A DNA stretch of 64,000 nucleotides from Cylindrotheca closterium (Eukaryota; Bacillariophyta; Bacillariophyceae; Bacillariales; Bacillariaceae). The DNA lies in assembly GCA_933822405.4 (NCBI GenBank), contig CAKOGP040001814.1, forward strand, positions 1 to 64,000. Direction: 5' to 3'. How positions within the stretch are numbered: the stretch's first letter is position 1; each line of letters begins with the position of its first letter. The position numbers and the translations under genes were made by a program. Under the pieces are notes generated by a model, which saw nothing but the letters and a program-made list of their open reading frames with translations, did not search any database and had not been told where the DNA came from. Of this stretch, positions 54,966-64,000 are shown one piece after another.

Positions 54966-56023
54966 GTGCCAAACCTACTCGCTGCCACAGTTTCCATGGT
55001 TGCATACGTGTGCAATTTCTCTAGACAAAGACTACATCATGCGATTCAAGCCCAGGAGTGGAGACGGCGCCGGGTAATCTTCGATTACAAAAGATATCGG
55101 GACTACAGTTCCAAAATTGCATGCGTGCGCCTGTCATGTCGGTTCCGCTCTACCAAGGCCAATACTCACGGCTCACGGTCAACAAATCCGAAAACGAATT
55201 CCAAAATACCGTATGTAGATTATGTACTTACATACAAACCCAACCAACCTTTACTGAAGCCTCAAATTTGTAATCGGTTGGAAGCTGAAAATCTTCCCAA
55301 TTGGCCCGTCAAATGACAGACAAATCAGGAATATTTTCGTCAACAAAACTCTAGGATCCAAGTCATCATGGGCAATGCCCAACCATACGGCCCTCCAACA
55401 AGGCTGATAAACTGTGATAAGTTGTGTTGACCCAAATACAGAAGATTTAGACCCCATGTTGTAATTTCAATACCCAAGAAACAGGGAAATTGAAGAGGGG
55501 GCAGAGGCATGCTCAGATGTTTTTACCGGCTGAGGAATCACCATGATTCCTTCAAGCTTCCAATGCCCACACGGACATATAACACGACAGTCAACCACCG
55601 CCAGCGCATTCTCTCAACTACTAAAGGTCACCCTGGTAGATGGTCCGACAAGACCTTGATCCGCTTTGACGAACTTGCCAATCAACTCAGAGATGGTGAA
55701 CTGTGTGTGGACCTCATTTTCACTCTTCTTGAACTAGATGATGATGGAATTGAAAGGGAGGTGGGATACTCAGGGGCTTGGACCATCGTCGACAAGGGAT
55801 ATCTTCATTTGTCTATTTTAGTGCTATGAAGCTGTGGACAACCTACTCCGAGATGCAATTTAGCAAGTGGTTGGAGAGTATGAGGAAAGATGTGGAGTGT
55901 ACCTTTGGAATAATCAAAGGACTTTTCCGAATCCTCAAGACTTGAATCCCCCTGCACAGGATAGAAGTTTGTGACACAATATGGCTTACCTGTTGTAATT
56001 TGTACCAAACGAAGTACTTGTAG
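54966..56023 (+). pseudogene. Harbinger/PIF-type DDE transposase relic
   Basis: Fragments in several plus-strand frames match the DDE_4 / Harbinger transposases found in diatoms. The clearest runs from 55509 to 55829: NHHDSFKLPMPTRTYN, ILSTTKGHPGRWSDKTLIRFD and YSGAWTIVDKGYLH (one catalytic Asp). Shifted by a frame, about 55830-55940 gives KLWTTYSEMQFSKWLESM and VECTFGIIKGLFRILKT with the third acidic position. Upstream, 55020-55320 has EWRRRRVIFDYKRYRDYSSK. Several frameshifts and stops make it non-functional. Terminal inverted repeats were not recognised. Confidence 0.65.
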
Positions 56024-56587
56024 GTTAATGAAGATTACTAGTAATCATTGATTAAATAATTATTGTGTGGTCATTATGGCGCGGTTGAAAGCTGTCAGGA
56101 AGAGGTGAAGGAGCCAAGTATCCAAAACAGAAAAATGTGGCATCTTAGTGGATTGATTCATACTTGATTGGTCCGATTCATGCGTGTTTCGTTTTCGTAA
56201 TCCGTCACCGTGAGTCTAACGTAGACGGAAGAAAGCGGTCGAACCAATGGACTCAATAGTGACTCCATGAACGACGGTAGGGCGACCGTCATCTCAGTAT
56301 TGCACCAGCAACCTAAGTCCGATCTACACATATCGAACTTGTGTGCAAGTATACTGACAGAAAGATAGAGTTATCGCTTCGCGCGCAACTCAAAAGGACC
56401 AGCTTCACACCACAACCCACCAGAGTCACTCCAAGAAAACACCAAGCAGAAGAACCCGAAAAGAAGGCGCCAGTTGGCTATCTTCGATAGGTTACAGTAT
56501 GATGTGTTTTCGCCAGAAAAACGAATTGCAAAATGTGTGCGAAAAACGCGCAAGGGCCGAAACCCTTTTCGGATTCGTTGACCGTGA
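56024..56587. other. Spacer
   Basis: No gene seen. The minus-strand open frame at about 56371-56613 resembles nothing. A TATA-like run follows at 56588. Confidence 0.4.
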
Positions 56588-56599
56588 ATATATATATAT
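56588..56599 (+). promoter_or_regulatory. TATA-like run ahead of orphan ORF
   Basis: AATATATATATA about 130 bp upstream of the ATG at 56725. It is a plausible TATA box for the orphan ORF, but AT-dinucleotide runs are common here. Confidence 0.25.
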
Positions 56600-56724
56600 T
56601 GGCCTAAAGCCACGCCTGAAGCGCTGCCGAAAATTGAAGGATGAAACTACCATTCTCTTTCTACCCGAGTAGTGCTCGAGTATAGTAGACAAAAAAGTCT
56701 TTTGGTGAATCTGAGCGTATTGAG

Positions 56725-57969
56725 ATGGCGCGCGCAGGTGACCGTGGTGTCAGACACAAAAGAACGTTGTATCTAGCCGGTGCCACATTGATGGCAGTTG
56801 CAATTGTAGGGATTGTTGCTGCGGTCAGAAATGGGAGGCACAGGGACGCAGTCGAGGCCAATGTTAATTGTCTCGGCGCAATGCGAGAGTGCGAGCGGTC
56901 ATTAGGCAGCGATAAACCCATTCAACCGAACGTCACGGATAAGGTCATCAGCGCCGTCAAAGAGGTGGAGACGGAGTACGAAATGAGGCGGTGGTTCACA
57001 AACAAGGACAATTCTTCGTACTTAGAGAGAACTGGGGGAATGAGCGTTTCTGTAAGTGGTGTGGAGATACCGGAGTTCGACAATAACCCTGAGCGTGAGT
57101 GCGCTGAACTTCCACTGTGGAGAATTATTGAAAGAATGGTGAAATGGCGTAAGACATCTACGCAAGGGGGCGCACTAGTTACGGGATGGCAAGGATGTGT
57201 AATAAGCTGCAAGGACCGTGAGTGCGAAACGGTGGATGCAAGGGCACGCACTGAAAGTGCTGAGGACGGAGTACACGAAGGTCATAGGTTGCAATCGTTG
57301 GCTTACAAGGTGTTAAGGAACCAGGTTATCGCACACACAACCTATGCTTCAGGCCAAGATTATTACGTGGGGGTGCAGAATGTGTTTACCGAGACACTAT
57401 TCGTCCCAGTTACCTCGCTGCAGTACGTTACAGAAGTGCTAGCATACTCCGACTACGCGGCGACCGCACGGGATGTAGCGACGAGCACATGGGGTGGTTT
57501 TGACATAGTGCACCTTCTTGAGCCAGACAAGGACTTTACAAGAGTGAAACTAACTGTTGGTAGGTCTGCCAGCCAGATAGATATGGCTTTTTACTGGATC
57601 GAGACGGGCTACTCGGGTGATTTTGGGCACGTCTGCGCCGACTCCAATAAAGTTGAATGTGTCCCTAACTGGAGCTCAATGTATGCGTCGTTTAGCGGCA
57701 GGGGTAGTATATGTCTGGAAGTGGGCGATTGTGGCCAGTTGGGTGTTGAGATCGGGGCATACATGAATGGCTGTGGAGGGAGCACACCAACTAACGCATA
57801 TTCACGGCTGCCAGGGGGAATATCCACATGGAACATGGAGTTGGGACGCACAACTAGAAATGCGAACTACGGTGGTGTAAACTTGGAAGAGAATAGTATT
57901 GGAGAAATATTCTTGACATTAACAGAAGCGATATGGCCACCACCCGCAAATAGCTGGGTTTGCCCGTGA
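56725..57969 (+). CDS. Intact orphan membrane-anchored protein
   Basis: 414 codons, intronless and undamaged, amid decayed transposons. A basic N-terminus (RHKR) precedes one membrane span (about 15-34, TLYLAGATLMAVAIVGIVAA), so a type II anchor or uncleaved signal is likely. The rest is a Cys-bearing ectodomain (about fourteen Cys) with a beta-rich second half: SLAYKVLRNQVIAH, FVPVTSLQYVTEVL, VHLLEPDKDFTRVKLTVG and GFDIVH. NVTD and NSS are N-glycosylation-like sites. I do not recognise the family; no protease, nuclease or receptor motif is visible. Codons look more mixed (GTA, GCG, AGG, ATA) than in nearby host genes, which might mean foreign or viral-element origin. It could also be a host-specific orphan. 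Confidence 0.6.
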   Translation: MARAGDRGVRHKRTLYLAGATLMAVAIVGIVAAVRNGRHRDAVEANVNCLGAMRECERSLGSDKPIQPNVTDKVISAVKEVETEYEMRRWFTNKDNSSYLERTGGMSVSVSGVEIPEFDNNPERECAELPLWRIIERMVKWRKTSTQGGALVTGWQGCVISCKDRECETVDARARTESAEDGVHEGHRLQSLAYKVLRNQVIAHTTYASGQDYYVGVQNVFTETLFVPVTSLQYVTEVLAYSDYAATARDVATSTWGGFDIVHLLEPDKDFTRVKLTVGRSASQIDMAFYWIETGYSGDFGHVCADSNKVECVPNWSSMYASFSGRGSICLEVGDCGQLGVEIGAYMNGCGGSTPTNAYSRLPGGISTWNMELGRTTRNANYGGVNLEENSIGEIFLTLTEAIWPPPANSWVCP

Positions 57970-58166
57970 TTCTAAAGTGTCCGTGTGTGCGGAAGTCATG
58001 CAACTTCACACCGCCACGAACGGGGTAGCCCAAACGGATAAATCGGTCCAGTAGCGCTGAATAGCAAATGTGAGGTATAATAGCACTCACGTAGGTAAAG
58101 CTACCTGCATAGATTGTGAACCTATGTAGCCACACGCCAGTGTGGTTAGAGAAAACGAGTAACAAT

Positions 58167-58601
58167 TCAATAAAATCGAGGACAAGTGCACTGCTCGACT
58201 CTTTCACTGACAGCACGAAGATGCACACCTCCAGCCTTTTCTGAGTGCTCTGTCGCTTGTTGAAGTGCCTTTCCGGCTTCGTAGATACGATCTACGCCTC
58301 CTTCACTTTCTGCGACTTGAATGTTACCACCATCATCGTAGACTAGTGCACCAGCTGGGTTACTGAGAATCATTTCAAGATCCTCTTGAATTGTAAGACC
58401 TTGTAGCAGTCGTTTCATCTCAGATCCCAGCAAATCGTAAGACTTCCACTATTGCTCCAACTGCTGATTCTCTTCTTCGATATCTCTACAATCATCCGTC
58501 AGGGGCTTGATGGCCAAAACTCTTTTGTCGAGCCATCCTTCCATTTCTGCAAGTTCTGCGTCTAGACTCGGTCTATCGGTTTCAGGCTTCAAATAGTACA
58601 T
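58167..58601 (-). pseudogene. Small helical ORF with one in-frame stop
   Basis: From ATG 58601 (MYYLKPETDRPSLD...) a continuous frame encodes about 144 residues to a stop at 58167, interrupted by one TAG at about residue 51 (just after EEENQQLEQ). Both halves are helical and acidic (AEMEGWLDKR; LLQGLTIQEDLEMIL). The ORF lies head to head, about 70 bp, with the start of the copia gag. It resembles no family I know. It may be a recently disabled gene or part of the element's flank. Confidence 0.4.
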
Positions 58602-59660
58602 TTGAAGTTGTCGTGATTACACGCTTAGTTTTTTTGTGATTTTTTCGTAGTCTGTTCCTAATCTCCGATCATGACTGACTATTTGAAGAGTTTTAAAGCA
58701 GCGTTGTCCCGGAAGTCACCTCCTGAGGTGGTTACAGTGGCTGATGATGATAGTTCTTCAATCACAAAAGGCACTTATCTACAAAGGAGTGAGTGATTCG
58801 TTGACGATGGGACGTTCTTCATCCAGTGGTGGAAAGGGACGTGTGACTCCTCAGAAAGTCAAGAGCAATTCAAGTTCAACAGTTGTGAAACATCTATTTT
58901 CAACGAAAGATGAAATTGATGGAAAGGCAAGATTGTCGTTCGAAGATGCCAAAGAAAGAGTGATCGACTACATCCAAGCTTCTGGAATGAAGTGCTCCAA
59001 AGACATGGTGAAATCGATTCACGATGGGAAGTCGATCGACTTCAATGCAATCGCTCCAAGATTGAACGCTCCAACTCAAACTGAAGCTGTTGCAAGAGAA
59101 ATAAAGATGGCCCAAAACAAGATTCTCTATTCTGCAAAGCTTGACGAGAACATGCAAAGATCAGCCTACTTTGAAACAAACAAGAGAACCGTCAAATGAA
59201 AACATCATGTTGAAGATTGTGACGATGGCGATGGATATCAAGCTTTGAGGTGAAGCCAATTTCACGACTACTCTTGAAGATCCAATCAAACTCTTCAAAT
59301 GTATTGAGTATGACTTCTTGGATCTTTGCAATGAAGCAAGGAACAACCAAAAACTTGATGCATTTCAAGGAACCATTCTTGAGACAGGCTGAAGTCCTGC
59401 AAGATCTATATGGTGTTGCGAGGTTCCAAAATTTTGCAGTCAAGACAAAAGTGTATGCTGCTATTGCTAGCACGGATACTGCTGCTCAAGACAAGTACAA
59501 GGATGGTATCTTTGAAGCCGTTCTTGCAACAGGATTTCTGTGCAACTGCAATCAAACAAGAACAGCTCTTCTGATGCTGCATCTTGAGACAAACTATTGC
59601 AGGGAAGTGGATTACTATCCAAAGACGGTCAGCAAAGCACAAGATATGTAGAAGATTCAC

Positions 59661-60002
59661 ATGGATGTGATTGAAAATCCGGGAGTGAACCTGTACCAAG
59701 GAAAAGACCAACCTAATAAAGGTAAAGGTAAAGGAAAAGGAAAACCGAAGGATGGGAAGAAGAAAGCAGCATGTTATGTATGTGGCAACAAAGACCATAT
59801 GTCTCCAAAATGCCCAGACAGACTGCTACCAAAGATCCTATGGAAGAATCAGGATCAATATGTCGACTATGGGAAGAAGCTCAATCATAATCAGATTAGA
59901 GCAACTGTCCCAGCTACTCCTGTTCCAGCTATAGTTCCTGGAGCTTCAGCATCAACAAGTGGAGCATCAAGTGTTGCAGGAAGAGTTAACACACCTTTGT
60001 AA
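59661..60002 (+). pseudogene. Copia gag C-terminal part (zinc knuckle)
   Basis: Open frame of 113 codons within the copia element with a Lys/Gly-rich basic tract (GKGKGKGKPKDGKKK) followed by a CCHC knuckle, then an Ala/Pro/Thr-rich tail. The knuckle binds the element's RNA in the family. It is separated from the rest of gag by frame changes. Confidence 0.6.
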
Positions 60003-60258
60003 CTTGCTGGTACTACAGGTAATCAAATGATGCAAGTTCCTTTGGGAATGCAGCTCATGCAGATTCCAACTCAAGGTGGCAGCACTGTTACTGTCCCTTA
60101 CTCAATGAATGATAATGGTGAAATTGCATTCAGCGGAATGCAACTTGGCCATCAAGGATTCAGTGGTGCTCAAGTGCGCCAAGGATTCGATGCAACTCAA
60201 GCTTGAACTCCGCATATGGTGAAGACTGGCTATTACGATACGTCAAATGTCTTCCACG

Positions 60259-60275
60259 ATGCTATCAAGGGAAAG
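60259..60275. repeat. 17-bp direct repeat, left copy
   Basis: ATGCTATCAAGGGAAAG, identical to 62016-62032. It flanks the putative insert. Confidence 0.85.
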
Positions 60276-62015
60276 AAATGTTCCGAAAAAACCAAAAAGA
60301 AAAAAAAAACACGCACATCCGGGTTCCGAGACACCACCTCTAGTAGTTCTCCTACACAGAGCAGCCGTAGCGACGCTGGAAAAGAGGTTGTTTTCAACTG
60401 GAAAACCAAGGATCAAGATGAGCAAAAGAAAGACAGGCAAGGTCCCCAGAGCACAAACAGTACCCGAAAATGATTCATATAATGCTCCTGCAAGCCTTGT
60501 CCAAAAAGAATGGGGAAAAGTGGCCAAAATCTGCCCATTTGATGCCTCTGCCTTTTTGGGCCTGTTGGACAACAATGCCAGCGACGAAATTGCTGATGAC
60601 GAGGAGGATAACATCAAGATTCAGGTCAGAAAGCAAACTGGGATATCTATTATTTCAGAAGTCATTTTGTCCAAAAAGATCAAGCAAAAATGGTCCAATC
60701 TTGCCCATTCTTTGCACCCTTTTTGGGCATTCCTGATGATTCTGGCGGTGCCATCAAATCAGTTTCCGATGATGAGGAAGACAAGGCCATCCAAAAGGTC
60801 TCCAGCGCCCAAGCACCATCTCCAATGGACCTCCAAGATGCTGTTGAGGATAAACCTTTCCAGCATTATGCTGACAAGCACACCTATTGCAACATTCCAA
60901 CCCTTTGTTAGAAGAAAGCGATCCACTGCCGCCTGCAATCTACCTGTTCAATTGACTGCGATTTAGCTGTCCAGGTATTGTTGCCTTCTAAGTATATGAA
61001 TTTACAGTATATAGAAGTATATAGATCTATCAGAGATCCTACTTTATCAACCAATTCACTTGTTGCTTGCAATATATTATAAAAAGTGAGAACAGTCTGC
61101 CAACTTTTGACTTTGACTCTTAATTCTCTCTACGTCAGCCTGACATGCTGCAAGTTCACTCTGTTTATCTGTTCACCTTCCACTGTAGTCGGTACTTTGA
61201 TTAGTATCCAACTTTGGTTCTTGCTTGAATCTTGCTTTCTTACATCATCAACAAGATGATTTCCATAGAAATAAATTATCTTTTCTCACTTGCCACGCGC
61301 GATATTTTTAGTCGTATCAGTCTTCATTTTTAGTCGTATCAGTCGACATCATTTCTCTATTGTTCACATGTATTCTCTTTTTCTCGTTTCTCCTAACCCT
61401 AACCCTATCCAACACCCTTGGCGACCTACTATTGCAAGGAAATTGCTATCTCTTCCATCAGCCTTCTGTTGATTGGCAGATGCCTCAATTTGATTTCCCT
61501 TTATGGATGTTCAAATGTTGGCATCATTCCCACGGACAGCTAGGCACAACACCACTGATCTGCAGCCTCACCATGCCAAGATACAAACTACTGGCTCTGC
61601 CCCTCTTTGCTTCTCCTTAGACTACAACAGCCGCCTTTTTGATGCTTGTACCAACCTCAATGTTCTGGAACACTGTGCCCATGGGACGCTCTCCATTCAT
61701 TTGGATCGATATATTCAGGGTAGAAGGGAGCAAGAACACAAGGTTAAATCAAGCTTCAATACAGGCAAGCACAACAAAAGAAAAAACAGAGAAAACAAAA
61801 TAAAAATACGCCGCCTCGAGTGGCAAGATTGTTTCTCTACATGTGCAAGGGTGCAATGTAATATGCGATAGAGCAACTTCCTTGGGATTGGATGCCTCAA
61901 ACTGGTTCAACAGTACTGGACTCACCTCCGTATGGTAAATGGCCATGACAGCCGTTATCGGCAATCTAGAAACTAGAGATAGTTTTAACATGATTAATGC
62001 ATCAGATTTATTATT
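60276..62015. mobile_element. 1.74-kb insert inside copia element
   Basis: Sequence lying between two 17-bp direct repeats. Dropping the insert and one repeat copy makes the frame upstream (DTSNVFHDAIKGK) run into the frame downstream (AIKGKDENGNDVYLIP) without shift, which is expected for an insertion with target-site duplication. The insert begins A-rich and contains a diverged repeat pair (about 60497-60625 and 60664-60795; both read ...DDEED... in one frame). No transposase or RT is recognised. No terminal inverted repeat was seen. A non-autonomous element or LINE fragment fits the target-site length. Confidence 0.55.
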
Positions 62016-62668
62016 ATGCTATCAAGGGAAAGGATGAGAATGGCAATGATGTCTATCTTATTCCATGTCCTGCTGGTACAACAAATGTCAAACTTCAAGC
62101 CGGCTGGCACTATGCTAGTGAAAATGAAGATTTGCCTGATCCTGCTACTGAAGCAGATCGAGATCTGCAGTTTATTCAAAGCCGCAGAAGAGAAAGAGAT
62201 CCATTTGGGTTGTACGATCATGTCATCATGGACAGTGGTTGTACAAACACCACCAATTGTAATGGTGAGCTCATGCACGGACTCCGTCATGCTGAGAAGG
62301 AGCTTGATATGCACACTAACGTGGGCAGCAGAGTTCTCAACGAAGAAGGTTTTCTAGGAAGATTTCCGCCTCCAGTTTATCACGATGAAGATGGAATTGC
62401 CAATGTACTTGCTATGCTTAAGATGATTGCTGCGGGATACCGCATTACTATGGATACTGATCCTGACAATGCCTTTATTGTACATTGTGATGGAAACAGA
62501 AAGATGCAATTTGTGAATTGTAAGGGTGTGTATGTGTTGGAGCAACTTGGAGTGAATGTCGAACCAGGTGCCAGAGAGGCAAGTGCGATGTACTGTTGCC
62601 AGTTAATGATCAACCCCATTTCGAACTTTCTTCAAACAAACAGAATTGATATGCTGGACTCAAGATGA
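61997..62668 (+). pseudogene. Copia protease-region ORF
   Basis: Open for 223 codons, though the first residues fall in the insert and the true upstream exon part is interrupted. DHVIMDSGCTNTTNC matches the aspartic-protease active site of copia elements (D-S-G rather than D-T-G). The downstream portion (MLKMIAAGYRITMDTD, FVNCKGVYVL) is typical of the strand pattern leading to integrase. The frame closes at 62668. Confidence 0.6.
62016..62032. repeat. 17-bp direct repeat, right copy
   Basis: ATGCTATCAAGGGAAAG, matching the left copy and continuing into the copia protease region. Confidence 0.85.
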
Positions 62669-63052
62669 CCTCCAAGATGGCAACTGTTCAAAAGAACAAG
62701 GAAGGATTCACTCCAAGACGAGTCAAGGCTGCGATGGAAGCAAGAAGTACTCAATGCTCCAAGCACCAAAAGTCTGAAGTATGAGATCCGATCTGGTCTC
62801 ATCAAGAACTGTCCTATCACTGAAGAAGTGATCAATCATGCCGAAGCAATCTTTGGATCTGACGCCTCTACATTGAAAGGCAAGTGAACAAGACCAACTC
62901 CGAAGAAGATGTACGACAACTTCTTCAGTCCACCAGAGGAATTGTATAAACATAATTGATCTATCACCGCCTGTATTGATCACATGGAGATCGAGAATGC
63001 TAAGTTTTTCACCTGCATTGATAACACTGTGCGTTATTGCTGATGTATTCCC

Positions 63053-63583
63053 GTGCAGAACCTGAAGACTGACCCTGTATTTGAAGCACTGGATAAGATT
63101 CTCCGCCGCTACAACAAGGCAGGCTTTCAAGTCAAGACAATCAAGTGTGATCGGGCTTTCATTCCTCTCACGGATGATATGATTGACCCAACTGCAGCTG
63201 GAGACCACAAGCCTACCGCTGAGCAAAACAATCGGACGCTGAAAGAAAGAGTCAGAGTAGCTCTTGCACGATTACCCTACAACGTGGTCCCAACGGTGAT
63301 CACTGAATGTCTTGGACGTCAAGCCGCCGAGCTATTGAATGTCTTTCCCCAGAAAGACAGTATCTCATCATCTTTCAGTCCGCAGCAACTCATTGATAAT
63401 GTCAATATCAACTACAAGAGTGACATGGTTGCTGATTTTGGACAATATGTTCATGCAATTGGGACGGATTCCAGCAATTTGATGGAACACCAAAGTATCA
63501 AAGCGATTTACATTGAACCTACAAAGGGACAATGTACTGGGCACCAAGTGCTCAACCTCAACACTAAGAAGATGATTTCCTGA
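63053..63583 (+). pseudogene. Copia integrase fragment
   Basis: The frame contains the second and third catalytic positions of a retroviral-type integrase core (KTIKCDRAF... GDHKPTAEQNNRTLKERV). Part of the core upstream is lost to frame changes between 62670 and 63050. A stop at 63583 separates it from the acidic linker that continues in a frame from about 63665. Confidence 0.6.
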
Positions 63584-64000
63584 CCCAAGGTCGTCGTACT
63601 ACCCGTTACCGACCAAGTACTCCAGCGTGTTGAAGCTTGGGCTGCTGCCAAAGGTGTTACTTCCATGAAGTTTTTCGATAAGAAGAGAGATTTGGTGACA
63701 TTTCAAGATGGCGATCAAATCGCTGGAGTGGATGACACGGAACAAGGTTACTTAGAAGAAGCTTTTGATCAGGACTATGAACCTGAAGATGAAGATGAAC
63801 GTGATTTCAACCTACGTGGACAATTCAATGATATGGATGACTCCAAAAGAGAAGAGCTCTTGGCAGATGCAGACAATGATGTCGATGATATGCCAGATTC
63901 CAAGGAGATGATGACTATGAATCAGACGACAATTTGGGTGATGAAGGCAATGAAGAGGAAGAACCGCCTATTGTGGCCGATTTGAATCACCATCAAGAAA

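Larger units (their letters stand above)
58671..64000 (+). mobile_element. Ty1/copia retrotransposon, right end outside
   Basis: Decayed CoDi-type copia element. Gag: ATG 58671, then a frame at 58800-59199, then 59290-59651 (DPIKLFKCIEYDFLDLCNEA) and a zinc knuckle C-x2-C-x4-H-x4-C at 59771-59812 (CYVCGNKDHMSPKC) after a Gly-Lys run. Protease-like: VIMDSGCTNTT near 62223-62255. Integrase: KTIKCDRAFIPL (63139-63174), then GDHKPTAEQNNRTLKERVR with the catalytic Glu and the downstream LLNVFPQK and SFSPQQL. A linker (63660-63985) rich in Asp/Glu precedes the reverse transcriptase, which lies beyond the window. Frameshifts and stops throughout (62668, 63583 and others). LTRs not recognised. Confidence 0.75.

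Noticed and set aside
54521..55015. Lys-rich minus-strand frame of 164 codons
   Set aside because: It lacks an ATG start and its Lys run is the antisense of a T tract.
61392..61410. CCTAACCCTAACCCTATCC, telomere-like
   Set aside because: Only about two and a half units; too short to call an interstitial telomere.

Overview
The window is nuclear DNA of a eukaryotic microalga, most likely a raphid pennate diatom. Evidence: compact genes with few short introns (about 70-150 bp, GT-AG, one GC-AG); secreted and membrane proteins with Pro-Thr-rich linkers; EGF/Notch/LRR receptor-like architecture; Asn- and Ser-rich coding microsatellites; and Ty1/copia, DIRS-like and Harbinger elements of the kinds common in diatom genomes. 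The species cannot be fixed from sequence alone. Several starts were moved to the first in-frame ATG.

Region 1 (1-29 kb) is gene-dense on both strands. In order: patatin-like phospholipase; PDZ-like acidic protein; helical-repeat protein with a frame break; a secreted SET / spermidine-synthase-like / SpeD-like fusion; chromo-like plus sirtuin protein; aromatic amino-acid permease; DUF2306-like membrane protein; a broken LRR gene; Ser/Gly-rich secreted membrane protein; CRAL-TRIO protein; SulP transporter; uracil phosphoribosyltransferase; plastid-type thioredoxin-like protein; TPR protein; and a six-exon trypsin-like protease carrying five copies of a Cys-rich module.

Region 2 (29-48 kb) holds two small unknown genes, a frame-broken secreted-protein relic, an FAD monooxygenase with an ankyrin tail, a 1113-residue single-pass protein with a Pro-Thr-rich region and Cys-rich end, a mitochondrial carrier, a 16-exon EGF-LNR-LRR receptor-like gene with a 17-nt microexon, and a five-span membrane protein with a cytosolic PDZ-like domain. 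The last two lie in tandem and both look like surface proteins.

Region 3 (about 49.4 kb to the end) is a transposon graveyard: a decayed DIRS-like element with a near-identical 311-bp duplication, a broken coiled-coil gene, a decayed Harbinger transposase, and a copia element (gag, protease, integrase) running off the right edge and carrying a 1.7-kb insert between 17-bp direct repeats. Amid these lies one intact 414-codon ORF (56725-57969) with no recognisable family.

No rRNA, tRNA, CRISPR or bacterial-type operon was recognised. Exon boundaries come from reading splice signals and frame continuity; none is backed by transcripts.
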